Notes: generated by a model not told the origin, from the letters alone. A stretch of 43,091 nucleotides of DNA from Pelargonium cotyledonis (GCA_036897625.1 JAYMTA010000091.1:1-43091); one strand, 5' to 3'. Shown: positions 1-11,579, counted from the first letter of the stretch. Program-made: numbers and translations.

Positions 1-148
1 AGAAAGAGAAGAAGAAGAAGAAGATAGAGATTGGATTGGAGAGAGAAGACATAAGTTTGTTAGGGTTAGAGTTTACAGCAAGTCAAAATTTTAGAGAAGA
101 AAAAAGAAGAGAGATGAAGAGAGTAGAGGAGAGAGAGATCGTGAATTT

Positions 149-220
<72 letters not shown>

Positions 221-575
221 TCAAATACAAAAGAATATATTCAAATTAGAAAGAGAAGAAGAAGAAGAAGAAGAAGAAGATAGAGATTGGATTGGAGAGA
301 GAAGACATAAGTTTGTTAGGATTAGAGTTTACAGAATGTCAAAATTTTAGAGAAGAAAAAAGAAGAAAGATGAAGAGAGTAGAAGAGAGAGAGATCGTGA
401 ATTTGGGAATGAGAAGTAGAGTGACGAGAGAGAGAGAGAGAGAGAAGAGTGGAAGGTGCCTCGAGAGAAGGTTAGAAAATTAGAATTTGGGAGATCGTGA
501 ATTTGGGAGAGAGAGAGAGAGAGAGAGAAGAGTGGAAAGTGCCTCGAGAGAAGGTTAGAAAATTAAAATTTGGGA
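1..575. repeat. GA-rich tandem repeat block with microsatellite
   Basis: A unit of about 256 bp is present twice (the segment starting near 22 recurs near 278), each with a GAA-rich head, a shared unique core and a GA dinucleotide run (longest about 150-216). A second duplication with an 83 bp offset follows (around 441-492 and 524-575). Open frames across it are low-complexity Arg/Glu strings and are not genes. The block ends about 250 bp before the GT47 start codon and could act as a GAGA-type promoter element, but that is inference. Confidence 0.85.
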
Positions 576-824
576 GAGATAGAATGATAATATATATATA
601 TTAAAATATGAGCGGACAGACGGATTTTTTAGCTGGTTGAGAAAATTAGCACCTTGCATCACACCAATAATGAGCGAACAGTCTAGATTTTGACCGACCG
701 AATCCAATAATTGCATGGGCGATCCAGCCGGTTCCGATTTTATTTTGCTCAGCCCTACCTACACAACGCCAGCGAGCTCGAATACCAAACCATAAAAACA
801 GATCTCCAACGGACAAAAAAAAAT

Positions 825-3800
825 ATGCATGGAAAGGCCGTACCGTCTCTGATCTGCGTCTTCGTCGTCATCGTCGCATCTTCAATCTACTTCGGCTCCG
901 TCGATGTCAAACCGTACTTCTCCCCTCTGCGTCTTTCACCGCCGATTGCACCGTCCCCCTGTGCACCCGACCGGCCTCCGCCTCCTCCTCTCAAGGACCG
1001 GCTTCCGCCTCCTCTCAAGGTTTTCATGTACGATCTCCCCCGGAGATTCAACGTCGGCATGATCAACCGGCGCGACGCCGACCTGACGCCGGTCACCTCC
1101 CGGAGCTTCCCGCGGTGGCCGAAGAGGTCCGGGCTGATGAGGCAGCACAGCGCGGAGTATTGGATGATGGCTTCGCTTGTGTACGACGGTGACGGTGGTG
1201 AGGAGAGGGAGGCGGTTAGGGTTTCGGATCCTGAAATTGCGGATGCGTTTTTTGTGCCGTTCTTCTCTTCTATCAGTGTAAATACGCATGGGCGTAACTT
1301 GACGGATCCGGATACGGAGATTGATCACCAATTGCAGGTACCTTGTGGCTGAATTTACGCCAATTTAGTTAATAATTATGTTTTCCGCATATTGAATTGT
1401 GAATTCTGATTTTGGATGATTCTGGATCCTTTTGTTGAAGACAGTGAATTGTGTTGATTTTGTTTTGTTTGATTCAATTTTGGAATTTTCCTCAAGTTGA
1501 AGCAAGTGATAGGAAACCTCATAATTGTGCAATATGTTAGGTTTGAACAGTAGTTTCAGTTTGCTTGTGACTAAAGATAAGAATCATGATTTTCTTCACA
1601 AGGCAAGTAGAAGTAGACAGAGCATTTTCTGAAAAGGAGATGTGCATTCACTGATGGGTACTATTGTGGTACTTAATTAATCGCTAGTATATGATTGAGC
1701 TGAGTAGGTGTACTTAATGCAATTTCGGCACAGGCCTTCGATAATTCATTGAACATAAGTGAAAAGTTTCATGCTGCGTTTATTTTATTTTTTTCAAAGT
1801 AGAAGCACTCTGGTTTTGAAAATGTTACTTCCTCCATCCCAAATTGAGTGTCCACTTTCTCTATAAAAAATATAGTCCCAAAATGAGTGTTCACTTTCAT
1901 TCTTTTGGTTAGTTAGTTTGCATGAATTACCAACAATAACGGTAAGATAGTGTAGTTAGAAGCCCTTAATTTTGTTACAACAAGACTACATGGGATATAA
2001 GGGTGAATGTGAAACTCTAACTAACTCATGGAATAGTGGACGCTTATTTTGGGATGGATGTAGTAGTATCTACTTAGGAATTAAAATGTGAGTTCTTGTT
2101 TCAGTTGCGATTCATTTCAACTTGACAACTAGTTTGTGCGCACTTGTGTGCATGCTTATTTGCATGGAAAGATGGACTGGATACCCATTGAGTCCTCGTG
2201 TATAACTTGTTATTCATTTCAACTTTACAGCTAGTGCGCGCGCACTTGTGTGTATGTTTATTTGCTTGGGAAGATGGACTAGATACTCGTTGAGTCCTCA
2301 TGTATACCATCTTTTTCCTCATTTGATCGCCAACCAGTATCTGCTTTTGTATTTAAGTTGGTGGGTTGCTGATGTTAAATGATTCCCACTATTGTCATTC
2401 ACATTTTTGTAACAATCCCATATCCACAGAACTTATTTAATGGTTGACCAAATAGAAGGTGTTGTACTCAATTGCCAAGCCTTTTCCCTTGGATATGTCC
2501 TATGAAATACTCTTCGTATGATTCACTCCCTTATGGTTGTATTATTATCTTCATTGTCACATGTACATGCTGATTAATTCTATCAAATGAAGTTGTCTGA
2601 TCCATTTATTTTGTTTGAATTTCTGTATTTTCATTTCAGTTGAATGTGGGTTGCTTCTGATTTCAGATCGATTTACTGGAATTCTTGCGGCTATCTAAGT
2701 ACTGGCAGAGATCTGCTGGCAGAGACCATGTAATTCCTATGACACATCCAAATGCTTTCAGATTTCTCCGGGAAGAAGTGAATGCATCCATTCTCATTGT
2801 TGCAGATTTTGGCCGCTACCCTAGAACAATTGCAAATCTGAGTAAAGATGTGGTAGCTCCATATGTTCACGTTGTGGAGTCCTTCACTAATGATGACCTT
2901 CCAGACCCATTTGAGTCTCGCCCTACGCTTCTCTATTTCCGGGGGAGGACTGTCAGGAAAGCTGTATGTTAGTCGGAAACTTTTGTTCAAACCTAGTGTC
3001 ATCTCATTGGAACTATAACTGATTGGTCTTGCTCCTGTATGTTGCAGGAAGGAAAAATCCGTGCCAAATTGGCGAAGTTATTGTTTGGTTACAATGATGT
3101 TCACTTTGAGGGGAGTTTTGCCACGACAGAAGCCATAAAAGCGGTATGTACTATGTACTAGTTATATTGATTATCTACATTGTTATTCGCATAACTAGGT
3201 CCTTACTATTTCCGTAAACTAGAAGATCCTCAGTAACAATTGTCCTTTTCCTCTTTGGAGATTTCGAACAGTCCACAGATGTATCAATTTTTATTGAATC
3301 ACTGTTTAAAATACCATGTCTACTATTATTTGCTCTCCTGATCTGAGATTACTGATTACCTAAGAATGATTGGTTGGTTGAGTCAAGAATATTAACAGAG
3401 ACACGAAGAGAGACCCTTGATTTTGGATCAAGAGATTAAAATACTAGTAAATGGATAGAATTTTATGAGTAGGAAGTGTTGGGGGCATAGGCAGAGAGTT
3501 GCAAACAAAGCACTAGCAATCTAATAACTGCAAAATCGACAATAATCTTCTCTAAAAATCCACGAAACTAAATAGATTATTTATTTATTATCTGCTAAAT
3601 TTTCATAATGACTCTGTGAGATTAAGGAACATACTGTCTTCTTGAGGACATTGAAACTATGAGCCAACTAATGTCCAAACTCCAAACCAAGCTGTAAGAG
3701 TTTGGTTCCTTTATTTAAGATCTCGAGATTGCTTAACAAATACAAGGTCAACTCAAGAATACCTATTCTAGGCAACAGTTTTTTTCCCGTACCAAGATTT

Positions 3801-4440
3801 AAGATACAGAGTTACAGACCATCTTTTTTAGGTTATTGGAAATATGAGATTGCTAACTCCTAAACATCACAGAATACCCCCGTGGTAGGGACAAAGTGAT
3901 GCTAACTTCGCTCCAAGAGAGGTTTCCGAGTTCAGAAATTTTGTATTTTCCTGGTTAATTTAAGTGTGTAGTGAAAATATTTTCGACTATATAGTCTCTC
4001 ATTTCTTTCCTCATTTGTACCAGTCTTCGCAAGGGATGCGTACATCAAAGTTCTGCCTGCATCCTGCCGGAGATACTCCTTCATCTTGTCGCCTGTTTGA
4101 TGCTATTGTGAGCCATTGTGTTCCCGTCATTGTTAGCGATCACATTGAGCTTCCATTTGAGGATGAAATTGACTACACCGAGTTTTCCATTTTCTTCTCC
4201 TCAAAGGAAGCATTGGAACCCGGGTACATGGTTACTCAGCTCCGGCAAATTCAAAAGGACAGATGGATTGAAATGTGGATGCGGCTTAGAAACATCTCTC
4301 ATCACTTTGAATTCCAGAATCCACCAAAGAAAGGCGATGGTGTCAATATGTTATGGAGACAAGTAAAGCGCAAGATTCCCGCAACCAAACTTGCTGTAAA
4401 CAGAAACCGAAGGTTGAAAATTCCAGATTGGTGGAGGTGA
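825..4440 (+). CDS. Exostosin-family GT47 glycosyltransferase
   Basis: Four exons: 825-1337, 2667-2963, 3048-3143, 4024-4440; all introns GT-AG and phase 0; 440 aa. Probably a Golgi type II membrane glycosyltransferase acting on cell-wall polysaccharides or glycoproteins; the substrate cannot be told from sequence. Seen: a short cytosolic N-terminus, a hydrophobic anchor at about residues 8-25, a Pro-rich stem, then the exostosin domain opening with [14 protein letters not shown] and continuing through [34 protein letters not shown] and the sugar-nucleotide region [18 protein letters not shown] followed by [12 protein letters not shown]. It ends PDWWR as family members do. An in-frame ATG at 711 would add 38 residues before the anchor; 825 is preferred because it puts the anchor at the N-terminus. 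The product resembles the Arabidopsis At1g67410 type as I remember it. Length is normal for the family and nothing looks broken. Confidence 0.93.
1826..2065. mobile_element. Stowaway-type MITE in GT47 intron 1
   Basis: Imperfect inverted ends: the left end runs TACTTCCTCCATCCCAAATT, and the reverse complement of the right end runs TACTACATCCATCCCAAAAT. TA lies at both borders. The CTCCCTCCATCCC-like terminus, TA target and 240 bp length are diagnostic of Stowaway (Tc1/mariner) MITEs. It has no coding capacity. Confidence 0.8.
2111..2316. repeat. 102-bp direct tandem repeat, two copies
   Basis: Two adjacent copies, 2111-2212 and 2213-2316, each opening TTCATTTCAACTT and ending near the phrase GTCCTCGTGTATA or GTCCTCATGTATA. 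Each copy contains an alternating purine-pyrimidine stretch (GTGCGCACTTGTGTGCATG in the first copy). It lies inside GT47 intron 1, which otherwise holds only the Stowaway MITE and AT-rich DNA. Confidence 0.8.
3144..4023 (+). other. GT47 intron 3, no extra gene seen
   Basis: An 880-bp GT-AG intron. Frames are short and AT-rich with no exon-like segment; the exons on either side join in phase 0 to give a continuous exostosin domain. Confidence 0.7.
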
Positions 4441-5513
4441 TGATTTCAGGCGCTTCTCCGTGCAACTGTACATTCATAATCATCTTGTCGTTCATGCTGA
4501 CAATCTCGGAGGGGGGAAATCAGAGATAGTTAACAGAATTATCTACGGGTCATACATATATACGTTGTGTTTGGGTTATTTTTATGGTAACGGGGATTGG
4601 GGAATCACCTCTTCATTGTTTTTTCATTCCATTATCATTCCCTCGCATCACCCCATTTTCATTCCCTCCAGATACTTTAAAAACAAGACATCTTGCATCT
4701 TTATCTTATACGGGAGCACATAGGTGCGTATACTAGAACCCTCGTTCTTATACCTCTTTTTTCTTGAATAGTTTTTGTTACCGAATCCTCTATTATCTCC
4801 CCAAACATACATTTAGCGTCGTATTGAAATAGATGACAATATTATAGAAAATAGTTGTTATTTTATACCAAAAACTTTCAAGCTGTAGACTTCTTGAATT
4901 TATTGCATTGTCATCTCTACAATCATGTTTTTATGGTTCAAAGTTCGTAATGCTGTAAACTTTGTTTCTCTATAAAATTGAAATGCTTCTAAGCGTAGAC
5001 TATGGTGTTTCTTTTAGCATATTCATTTGTTGATACAAAGCCATTTTGGCCAAGGAGACCACAAACTTCAAATTTAAATTTTCTACAATGGTAGCGTTGC
5101 AGTGCCTTTCAGATGCTCATAAAATTCAATCTTTTCAAGTTCACTGTGCTTAAAGTTCCCAAGTTTTCGAAATGGAACAATTGAGCTGAATGCATACAAA
5201 TATGCATCACATTTGGTTTGGCCGAATATACTCTTGCACAAGTATATAACATTTAGGAGTTACAATTACGATCAAATTTGTACGGTTTTGTCCAATTCAA
5301 TTTGATCTGTATATTTGTATATGCAAATTAGTCGGATTAATTTTAAGTCAAACTGAATTTAGGACGTCGGTAGAGATCTAACTTGCTAGGTCTATTGGCA
5401 TTTGCACATTGCACTACTCGTTATTACATCATGTGGGAGTCTAGGATCTGGTCATGAAGCCTGAAGTCAATAACAGCTAGGTAAAGTGTTGATTCATCTG
5501 TTATGTTACTTTT
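4441..5513. other. GT47 3' region and spacer
   Basis: Probable 3' UTR followed by AT-rich spacer. I see no gene, tRNA or clear transposon here. It separates the GT47 stop codon from the U2 snRNA promoter. Confidence 0.5.
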
Positions 5514-5524
5514 GTCCCACATCG
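5514..5524 (+). promoter_or_regulatory. Upstream sequence element (USE) of U2 snRNA gene
   Basis: GTCCCACATCG is an exact match to the plant snRNA USE consensus RTCCCACATCG, which recruits the snRNA activating complex. It lies about 33 bp upstream of the TATA box, the spacing typical of RNA polymerase II-type plant snRNA genes; Pol III types are about ten bases closer. Confidence 0.93.
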
Positions 5525-5557
5525 CTCAGACGAGAGGACGACAGAGAGGGCTGAGGC

Positions 5558-5567
5558 TATAAAAATA
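5558..5567 (+). promoter_or_regulatory. TATA box of U2 snRNA gene
   Basis: TATAAAAATA about 32 bp before the U2 5' end, at the spacing expected for transcription starting at 5590. Confidence 0.9.
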
Positions 5568-5589
5568 GAAACAAAGGTCTTTACAATTC

Positions 5590-5785
5590 ATGCCTTTCTC
5601 GGCCTTTTGGCTAAGATCAAGTGTAGTATCTGTTCTTATCAGTTTGATATCTGATACGTGGGTTATTGGTCCACACGATATTAAATTAATTTTTAAAGGG
5701 GGAGGGCCCTCTACACTAGCTTGCTACTGGGGCTCTCACGTGTTGCACATGTGTTGCACTATTGCACGTGCCTAGCACACCCCAC
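5590..5785 (+). ncRNA. U2 spliceosomal small nuclear RNA
   Basis: U2 pairs with the intron branch point in the spliceosome. The first 70 nt are near-identical to plant U2: ATGCCTTTCTCGGCCTTTTG, then the branch-point recognition segment GTGTAGTATCTGTTC, then stem-loop IIa. An Sm-like U-run (AATTTTTAAA) is near 5690-5700. The 3' part is diverged from the plant consensus I remember but keeps the terminal stem-loop around TTGCACTATTGCACGTGCC and a CACCCC end. The end is set by the usual U2 length of about 196 nt. A 61-aa frame across it is spurious. The intact USE, TATA and 3' box argue for a live gene variant rather than a retro-pseudogene, which would lack a promoter. Confidence 0.93.
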
Positions 5786-5792
5786 CAAACCC

Positions 5793-5799
5793 AGTCCAA
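5793..5799 (+). terminator. snRNA 3' box
   Basis: AGTCCAA preceded by CAAACCC fits the plant snRNA 3'-end signal CA(N)3-10AGTNNAA and lies directly after the U2 3' end. It directs 3' end formation of Pol II snRNA transcripts. Confidence 0.8.
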
Positions 5800-6589
5800 T
5801 CTTATATCTTAAAGCCCAATTGAATTTTTTCCATATTTGAATTGGAGACCAAGTATGATTCTTGTAGCTTTTTGGACAAAATTTAGCTCTTTGAAGTTTT
5901 TCAATTTTACATTTGTCAAATATGTCTAATTATTATTTTTATTTTTTCTTGATTTTTTTTTTTATGTAAATGAACTCATTGTAACGGCATATTATGTTTG
6001 AGTCTCGGTTGGTAAAAAAACAATAGTAAACTTTCCTCTTGGTTAAAATATCAAGTTTCTATAACATTTTGCTTCTTGTTGCTAGTCAACAATTCGGGTT
6101 TCTGATATGTTGTTTCTTCTCCTGCTCAAAATTTGTTAAGTCCTCCAATCTATGCCTTAATATCAACCTTAACCCTTCCTGCTCAAAATTTGTTAAGTTC
6201 TCCAATCTATGCCTTAATATCAACCTTAACCCGAAGCGCGGCCTCATATTATCGAAATGTGGCCCAAGAAGACGTGTATCGTGTTTAAAATGAGCGGGCA
6301 CAAGTAGGTTTGCTATGTTTTCAAGTGCCTGTAGGTTATAGTCTAAATTAGTAAATCTAGCTTGTATGTATTTTTGTTTTAACAAACTCGATCAAAGAGT
6401 TATATTCAACTTTTTAAAAATATATCTTGAAGATAATTCATACATAAAATTGAGTAGAATAAAAAAACCTATTTTAAAACAATTTTTGAAAAAAAAAAAT
6501 CAGACAATTACTTTGAGTCTAATCTTCGGACAAAGTAAATTGAGTTCATGAACTGATGGCTTAGAGAATTAGATACTTCATAGTTCATA

Positions 6590-6770
6590 CCCATAAGAAA
6601 AGGTAGAGTCTACAAAAGTGGTGACACATTGCATAGAATTAGATACCCTCAAGCCCAAAAAACCTTGAAAAGCTCCAAAGCCATTGATTTATCCAACCCA
6701 AAATGACTTGGATTTGAACCCGCACTTCTGTAGGTTCACATACCACAAGATAGACTCAACCATATTTTAA
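6590..6770 (-). mobile_element. tRNA-derived SINE-like element
   Basis: On the minus strand there is a box A-like sequence (ATGGTTGAGTCTATC, complement of 6749-6763) and about 30 nt downstream a good box B (GGGTTCAAATCC, complement of 6710-6721). This is tRNA-promoter spacing without a foldable tRNA, as in SINE heads. Borders are approximate and no target duplication was confirmed. Confidence 0.5.
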
Positions 6771-7455
6771 GTGATGCCGAATAGACTCATGCATTTACAC
6801 GTAAAACTCAAACCCGATTATATTTGAGCTTATGTTGGTCGTATTCGATTTTCTCGAGTTCAGTTCTAATAAAATGGACCCGGCCTCCCGTCGGTATTGT
6901 TGTTCCGTGGACTTGTGCATTTTGAACGTAAAACATAGTGTTGAATCTTACTCATGAATAAAAATTTACATAAACCCACTCTCATGTTGAGTTTCGAACA
7001 AGTTCATATTTTCAATTGAAAATTCGCACCGCCACATCTAACTTCAAAGTACAATCAACGTTATGAATTCAAGTTCGCGGTAGTCATACCCAACTTAAAA
7101 ATTCATGAGTCGGATGAACTCACGTGAAGAAAGACATTTTGCACGCAAAACTTAATTCTGACTTGTGAACTGTATTGTCCTGAACAGACTTGGGTTCAAG
7201 TTTACTATTATTGTTATCGTGAAGCATAAACTTGGGTCGATCTTGTATTTTTGGATAAAAGAAAGAGATAAAAAGAAGTTGGAAGCGGGTCATTACATGT
7301 AGTTACATGCATGTATATTACATGTAGGCTCAGGTGACGCTAACTCAGTCACAAAATCCTTACTTAATTTTCTATCCAAAATCTGTCTGAGTTTCACCTC
7401 ATCATTTTTCAATGCAGATGATGTGTAGTTGTAAGTAGTTCAATATACATACATA

Positions 7456-7711
7456 TACTCAATTCCGTCCTAAAATGAGTGTTTTGTTTCTTTTGTATTT
7501 TTGTCCCAAAATGAGTGTCTTGTTTTCTTTTCTAGTAAGTTAGTTATGCATGGATTGTCAATAATATTCTTATAAAAAGTTAGTTAATATTTCTCAACAC
7601 ATGATCATGAGAATATAATAGTAGTAAACAAACATAACAAACAAACTAACTTTTCATTATTTTTTCTCAAAATAAAAAGGAGTGTACTCATTTTGACACG
7701 GAAAGAGTATA
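7456..7711. mobile_element. Stowaway-type MITE
   Basis: Inverted ends TATACTCAATTCCGTCCTAAA and (reverse complement of right end) TATACTCTTTCCGTGTCAAAA, about 255 bp, with TA at the borders. It carries the same AAAATGAGTGT sub-terminal phrase as the copies at 1826 and 27318. Confidence 0.75.
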
Positions 7712-7847
7712 TAAGTACATAAACTAATCATTTCCGAAAAAAGATTGTAGGGTGACCAAACAGAAGAGATGGGGGCGTAGGTGACATCCATGATTCTTGT
7801 TGGGATGTTGTCCGAAGAAAGAAGCTCTAATTTGCAATCTTATATTG

Positions 7848-7857
7848 CCACGTGTCA
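7848..7857. promoter_or_regulatory. G-box/ABRE-type motif without a gene
   Basis: GCCACGTGTC is a strong G-box core. The surrounding 7740-7990 segment looks like a promoter, but no coding sequence follows on either strand for several kb. It may be an orphan promoter copy or chance. Confidence 0.3.
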
Positions 7858-8677
7858 GTTTCATGTTATCTAAAATTCAGAAAATCCAGAAAACCCCACA
7901 GAAAAAAGAGACAAAAGATTATTGAGGTTGGCTACTTCCAAAGTCTGTGACCTTTGTCACCTAGTACTGCACTCACCACTCTTATTTATTTATTTCTACT
8001 ATTCAAATATTTTATTTTTAAAATAATATATTTTTCTTCAAATTAATAATAACAAAAATGTTGGGTTGGAGCTGGTGGATGAGCTGCCATGTGGGATCCA
8101 GAGATAGTTTTGGACTTGTTTGTCACTATTTTCAATGTACATGTCATTTGATATCTACTCCCAAACAACATCTCATGTATTTATCTAAAACTTTGATTAC
8201 TTGATTTCCAATGTGTGAATACTTTTAAATTTAAGTATAGTTTTATTTTATTTTAAAAATTTGGGTTACATAAACTATACATAATCAATTTTTGAGTTAC
8301 TTAGACACATTTATACATTTTACACTTGAAATTTAAACCGAGCAATTTTTTCAAGTTTAAATCTGAGTTAGACATTTTCAAGTGAGCCTTAAAATCTTTA
8401 CTTAACTACAAACTTATAACTCGGTATTTTGTTTGACATTTCTATTTGTATCAATTAAATTGGTGGTTTAAAATGTTAGTGAATGTGCGGTGGACCATCA
8501 ACATTTGTCATGTTTAAAAAATATATAAATATTTCATTTTTTCCCTTCAAAATAATAAGTATAATGTAGGGAGGTATAAGAGTAGTTAAACCACTTATTT
8601 TCTCGTAATTCATACTCATCAACATTCGAATATATTGTATCTCTTAAAGAAATATGTTGTTTAAACTTTTGAGTTAC

Positions 8678-8830
8678 GTCGACTAACATAACATCTCTTG
8701 AGATAAAAAAAAATAACACTAATAATACACATACAAGATGTACATTATTAGAAATACATATTGAGGTTTAGCAAAACATAATCGTGGCATTGATAACAAT
8801 TTGAGTATATCAGATGTTATGTTAGTCGAC
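8678..8830. repeat. Inverted repeat with perfect 19-bp arms
   Basis: GTCGACTAACATAACATCT at 8678-8696 is the exact reverse complement of 8812-8830. The enclosed 115 bp is AT-rich and non-coding. The shape fits a very short MITE, but no target duplication is visible. Confidence 0.7.
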
Positions 8831-9123
8831 AAATTAACACTAGTAACAAAAATAAAATACAAGTTAACAAAGTCAAATAATAACATCAAGTTGATACAAT
8901 TAATAAGAAGTCTCTTTAAGGCACAATATAGTTAAGAATTTGAATTATCATGATAGTAATTTATTTTGGTGGAACTTTTATTGAATACTATCTTTTATGG
9001 CTCTAATGTCACTTTATAGAGTAATGTCCACCGTTTATAAATATGCCTATTCACTAGTCTATTAAATAGACCAATTATAACTCATGCATGGTAGAAAAAT
9101 ATTATGAATTGAAAAATGCAACT

Positions 9124-9402
9124 AGCTTATTTATTAAAAATGTAAATAGATCAGCGTTACAATATATATTTTTTTTGATAATTAAACATAATATTAAACA
9201 TTAAACAGAGTAGACATACATCAAGTTATTAAATAACCATTGTTTGCTAAGACCGTTTAGCTTATTTATTAAAAATGTAAATAGATCATCGTTACAATAT
9301 TTTTTTTTTGATAATTAAACATAATATTAAACATTAAACAGAATAGACATACATCAAGTTATTAAATAACCATTGTTTGTTAAGACCGTTTAGTTACAAT
9401 AT
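9124..9402 (-). mobile_element. LINE 3'-tail insertion, tandemly duplicated
   Basis: A T-run followed by GATAATTAAACATAATAT and a CATTGTTTGCTAAG phrase matches the 3' end of the LINE at 10502-13790 (minus strand). GTTACAATAT flanks it at 9156-9165, 9291-9300 and 9393-9402, as expected of a 10-bp target duplication. The whole block, with 30 bp of flank, then occurs twice with a 135-bp offset. Only about 85 bp of the LINE is present per copy. Confidence 0.75.
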
Positions 9403-9532
9403 TGATCAAAGTACAAAATTATATATTGAAGTAATCAATTTAGTACGAAAAATGATTGTCCACCGTGTATTTTCATGCATTCATGTTTTTCACGTACAAT
9501 TATTATAACTTAATTTGCACAAATCTGGACAG

Positions 9533-9640
9533 ATCGCTCCGCTCTCACCAATTCACTTGGGTGGGTACAAGTGATTTTAATGAGGTGGCAATGCCTCGTT
9601 GGCTTGACTTAGTCTAAGTCAAGAAAATAATAGGTTTAAA
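9533..9640. repeat. Dispersed repeat, copy 1
   Basis: The segment beginning ATCGCTCCGCTCTCACCAAT and running through GGGTGGGTA to CTTGACTTAGTCTAAGTCAAG is related to 20856-20955 in this window. The family is unknown and it is non-coding. Confidence 0.55.
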
Positions 9641-9889
9641 AAAGAAGGTAGAATTGGAGTTGCAAATAATTATTAGTCAATTTCATCATTTTTCTAATGC
9701 AAATATAAGTAAACCTGGACTTCCAAATAATTACGGGTCACTTCCATCCATCTATTGGTGCAAAATAATTGCAAAACTGAAAATTAAACAATATTGAACT
9801 CCTATTTTTTTTATGGTTGACTTTACACACAATTATTAATTAAAAATATAAATCTTAGGTGTTACAAATATTTATACTATCCATTTTAA

Positions 9890-10035
9890 CCGAGAGATTT
9901 TTGCAGCGGGCCGGCGGACACCTCGGGATCAATACCTTTAATCCTGTAGGATCAGGGCAATAGCGACTCGAATTTAAAACCTTATGTTAAATTATAACAA
10001 CTCATTATCAGTTGACCCACACGCTCATTGATTAT
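9890..10035 (-). mobile_element. tRNA-derived SINE-like element
   Basis: The minus strand shows a box A-like GTGGGTCAACTGATAATGAG (complement of 10001-10020) and a box B-like AAATTCGAGTCGC about 35 nt later, followed by a GC-rich body (9905-9960) out of character with its AT-rich surroundings. Borders are approximate. Confidence 0.5.
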
Positions 10036-10598
10036 GCTATTTATTTTTATTTTATTTTAAATATGCTTAAATTTACCACTATTCTTCTCCATGAGATGGC
10101 AAATGATGATCTTAATTAGTTTGTGATTACCAAAATATTCTACCAATTAACCAAAATGGTATCCCTTTATTTGTTTTGAGAGAGAGGTTTATAAATTTTA
10201 ATAACAATAACAATATAATGCTTGAAACTGACAACTCAAACACAATTTTGTCCAATATGCCAACTAAACAATAAATCAATCCCAACAAAACAGTCAAAAG
10301 ATTCCAAATTTTATAATTATAAATTTCTTCCTGTATATAATGTATTTTGAACACTAAACCATTTCTAATGCAACAGTCAAAGACCCTAAATTATAAACAA
10401 ATCTCTTTCAAAATATTTTGCGTCATTGTAAAATCATTTTGAATGGAGAAAAATATGATTATGGTAAACAAATTATATAATTAATGGAATAGTTGGACTA
10501 ATTTTTTTTTTTTTTGATAATTAAACATAATATATATTAAGCAGAGAATTCAGACATAATCATTGTTTGCTAAGGCCTTTAGAGCCTATTCTAGCTAA

Positions 10599-10823
10599 CT
10601 AATGAGCAGGATCAACCATACATCTATTAACATGCAAAAGGTCACCATTAAGGTGATAATCAAAGAGGACGTGATGAATGTCCACTAGGGCTGCCCTGCT
10701 GTCTGCTCTGTTGGTACCATAAGACTGTCTACACATCTGGCTGTCCCTGAAAAGAGTCAAAGAATCCGTAAGAACACAGACATTTTTAATATGATACTGA
10801 TGAATAAAATAACAAGCTGACAA
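10599..10823 (-). pseudogene. LINE RNase H-like domain remnant
   Basis: A 74-residue open stretch with TDSLTL (the second catalytic Asp region) and a C-terminal HVNRCMVDPAH like plant L1 RNase H tails. It is the 3' end of the LINE ORF2 and not a host gene. Confidence 0.75.
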
Positions 10824-11042
10824 GACTGCTTCAACTTCCGCCTTATAGGCACTGGTAGCATTAGAAGGACTGCTAAGACGTGCTATGACTCTTCCTTGAT
10901 TATCTTGAAATTCTCAGCCAATCCCAGCTGAAACTTGAGAATAAGCTTCGTCACAAAGACAGATAATAGGGATTCGCTTGCGAATGTCTGCAAGAGTGAA
11001 GTTATCATGATGAGTGATGTTATGGTCACTTTGGACAAAATT

Positions 11043-11579
11043 TCATTTCTCCCTAGATAAGGAGTGGACCAAGAGAGGAGTTTCATTAAAGACTTTATTG
11101 ACTGAGAAGTGATCTCCTCTGAAAACAACAGAATCTCTTTCCTTCCAGACTTTCCAAGCTATAGCAGTACACCAAAACAGGACATTGTGGCGACTAACAT
11201 CCTTGGATTTACCTTGTTGGAAGATCCAATCAATCCAGGGAATGAAGGAAGAAATGCCAACAGTACGAATCGAAATAGGAGAAGCAAACCAGATTCTAGC
11301 ACTATCCGGGCATTGAAAAATTATGTGGTCCACAGTCTCAGGTTCGGAACCACACCTTGGACAGATTGATGTGGGAGATAAATTCCTTCTACTTAGAGAA
11401 ACTTTAGTGCTCAAAGCGTCATTCAAGACTTTCCACCAGAAGACTTTGAACTTTCCTGGAAGTTTCGAACTCCAGAGGTTTTTCCAGTTGAAGAAGATAC
11501 CTTGGGGAAGGGAGGAGATAGAATTTCGAGCTTCTTCACTGATGTCATATGCTTTCTTAACCGAGAAAGGAGTCATCAA
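11043..11579 (-). pseudogene. LINE ORF2 zf-RVT segment
   Basis: An open stretch of 178 codons. A PFSVKKAYD opening, FKVFWWKVLNDALSTKVSLS, then the zinc knuckle C-x2-C-x7-H-x4-C typical of the zf-RVT domain after plant LINE reverse transcriptases. Confidence 0.85.

Noticed and set aside
36-483. Open frames rich in Arg and Glu
   Set aside because: Pure GA/GAA microsatellite translation; the frames follow the repeat and have no gene signals.
936-1331. 131-codon frame on the minus strand
   Set aside because: Shadow of the GC-rich first GT47 exon.
5590-5775. 61-codon open frame
   Set aside because: It lies exactly on the U2 snRNA, which explains the sequence.
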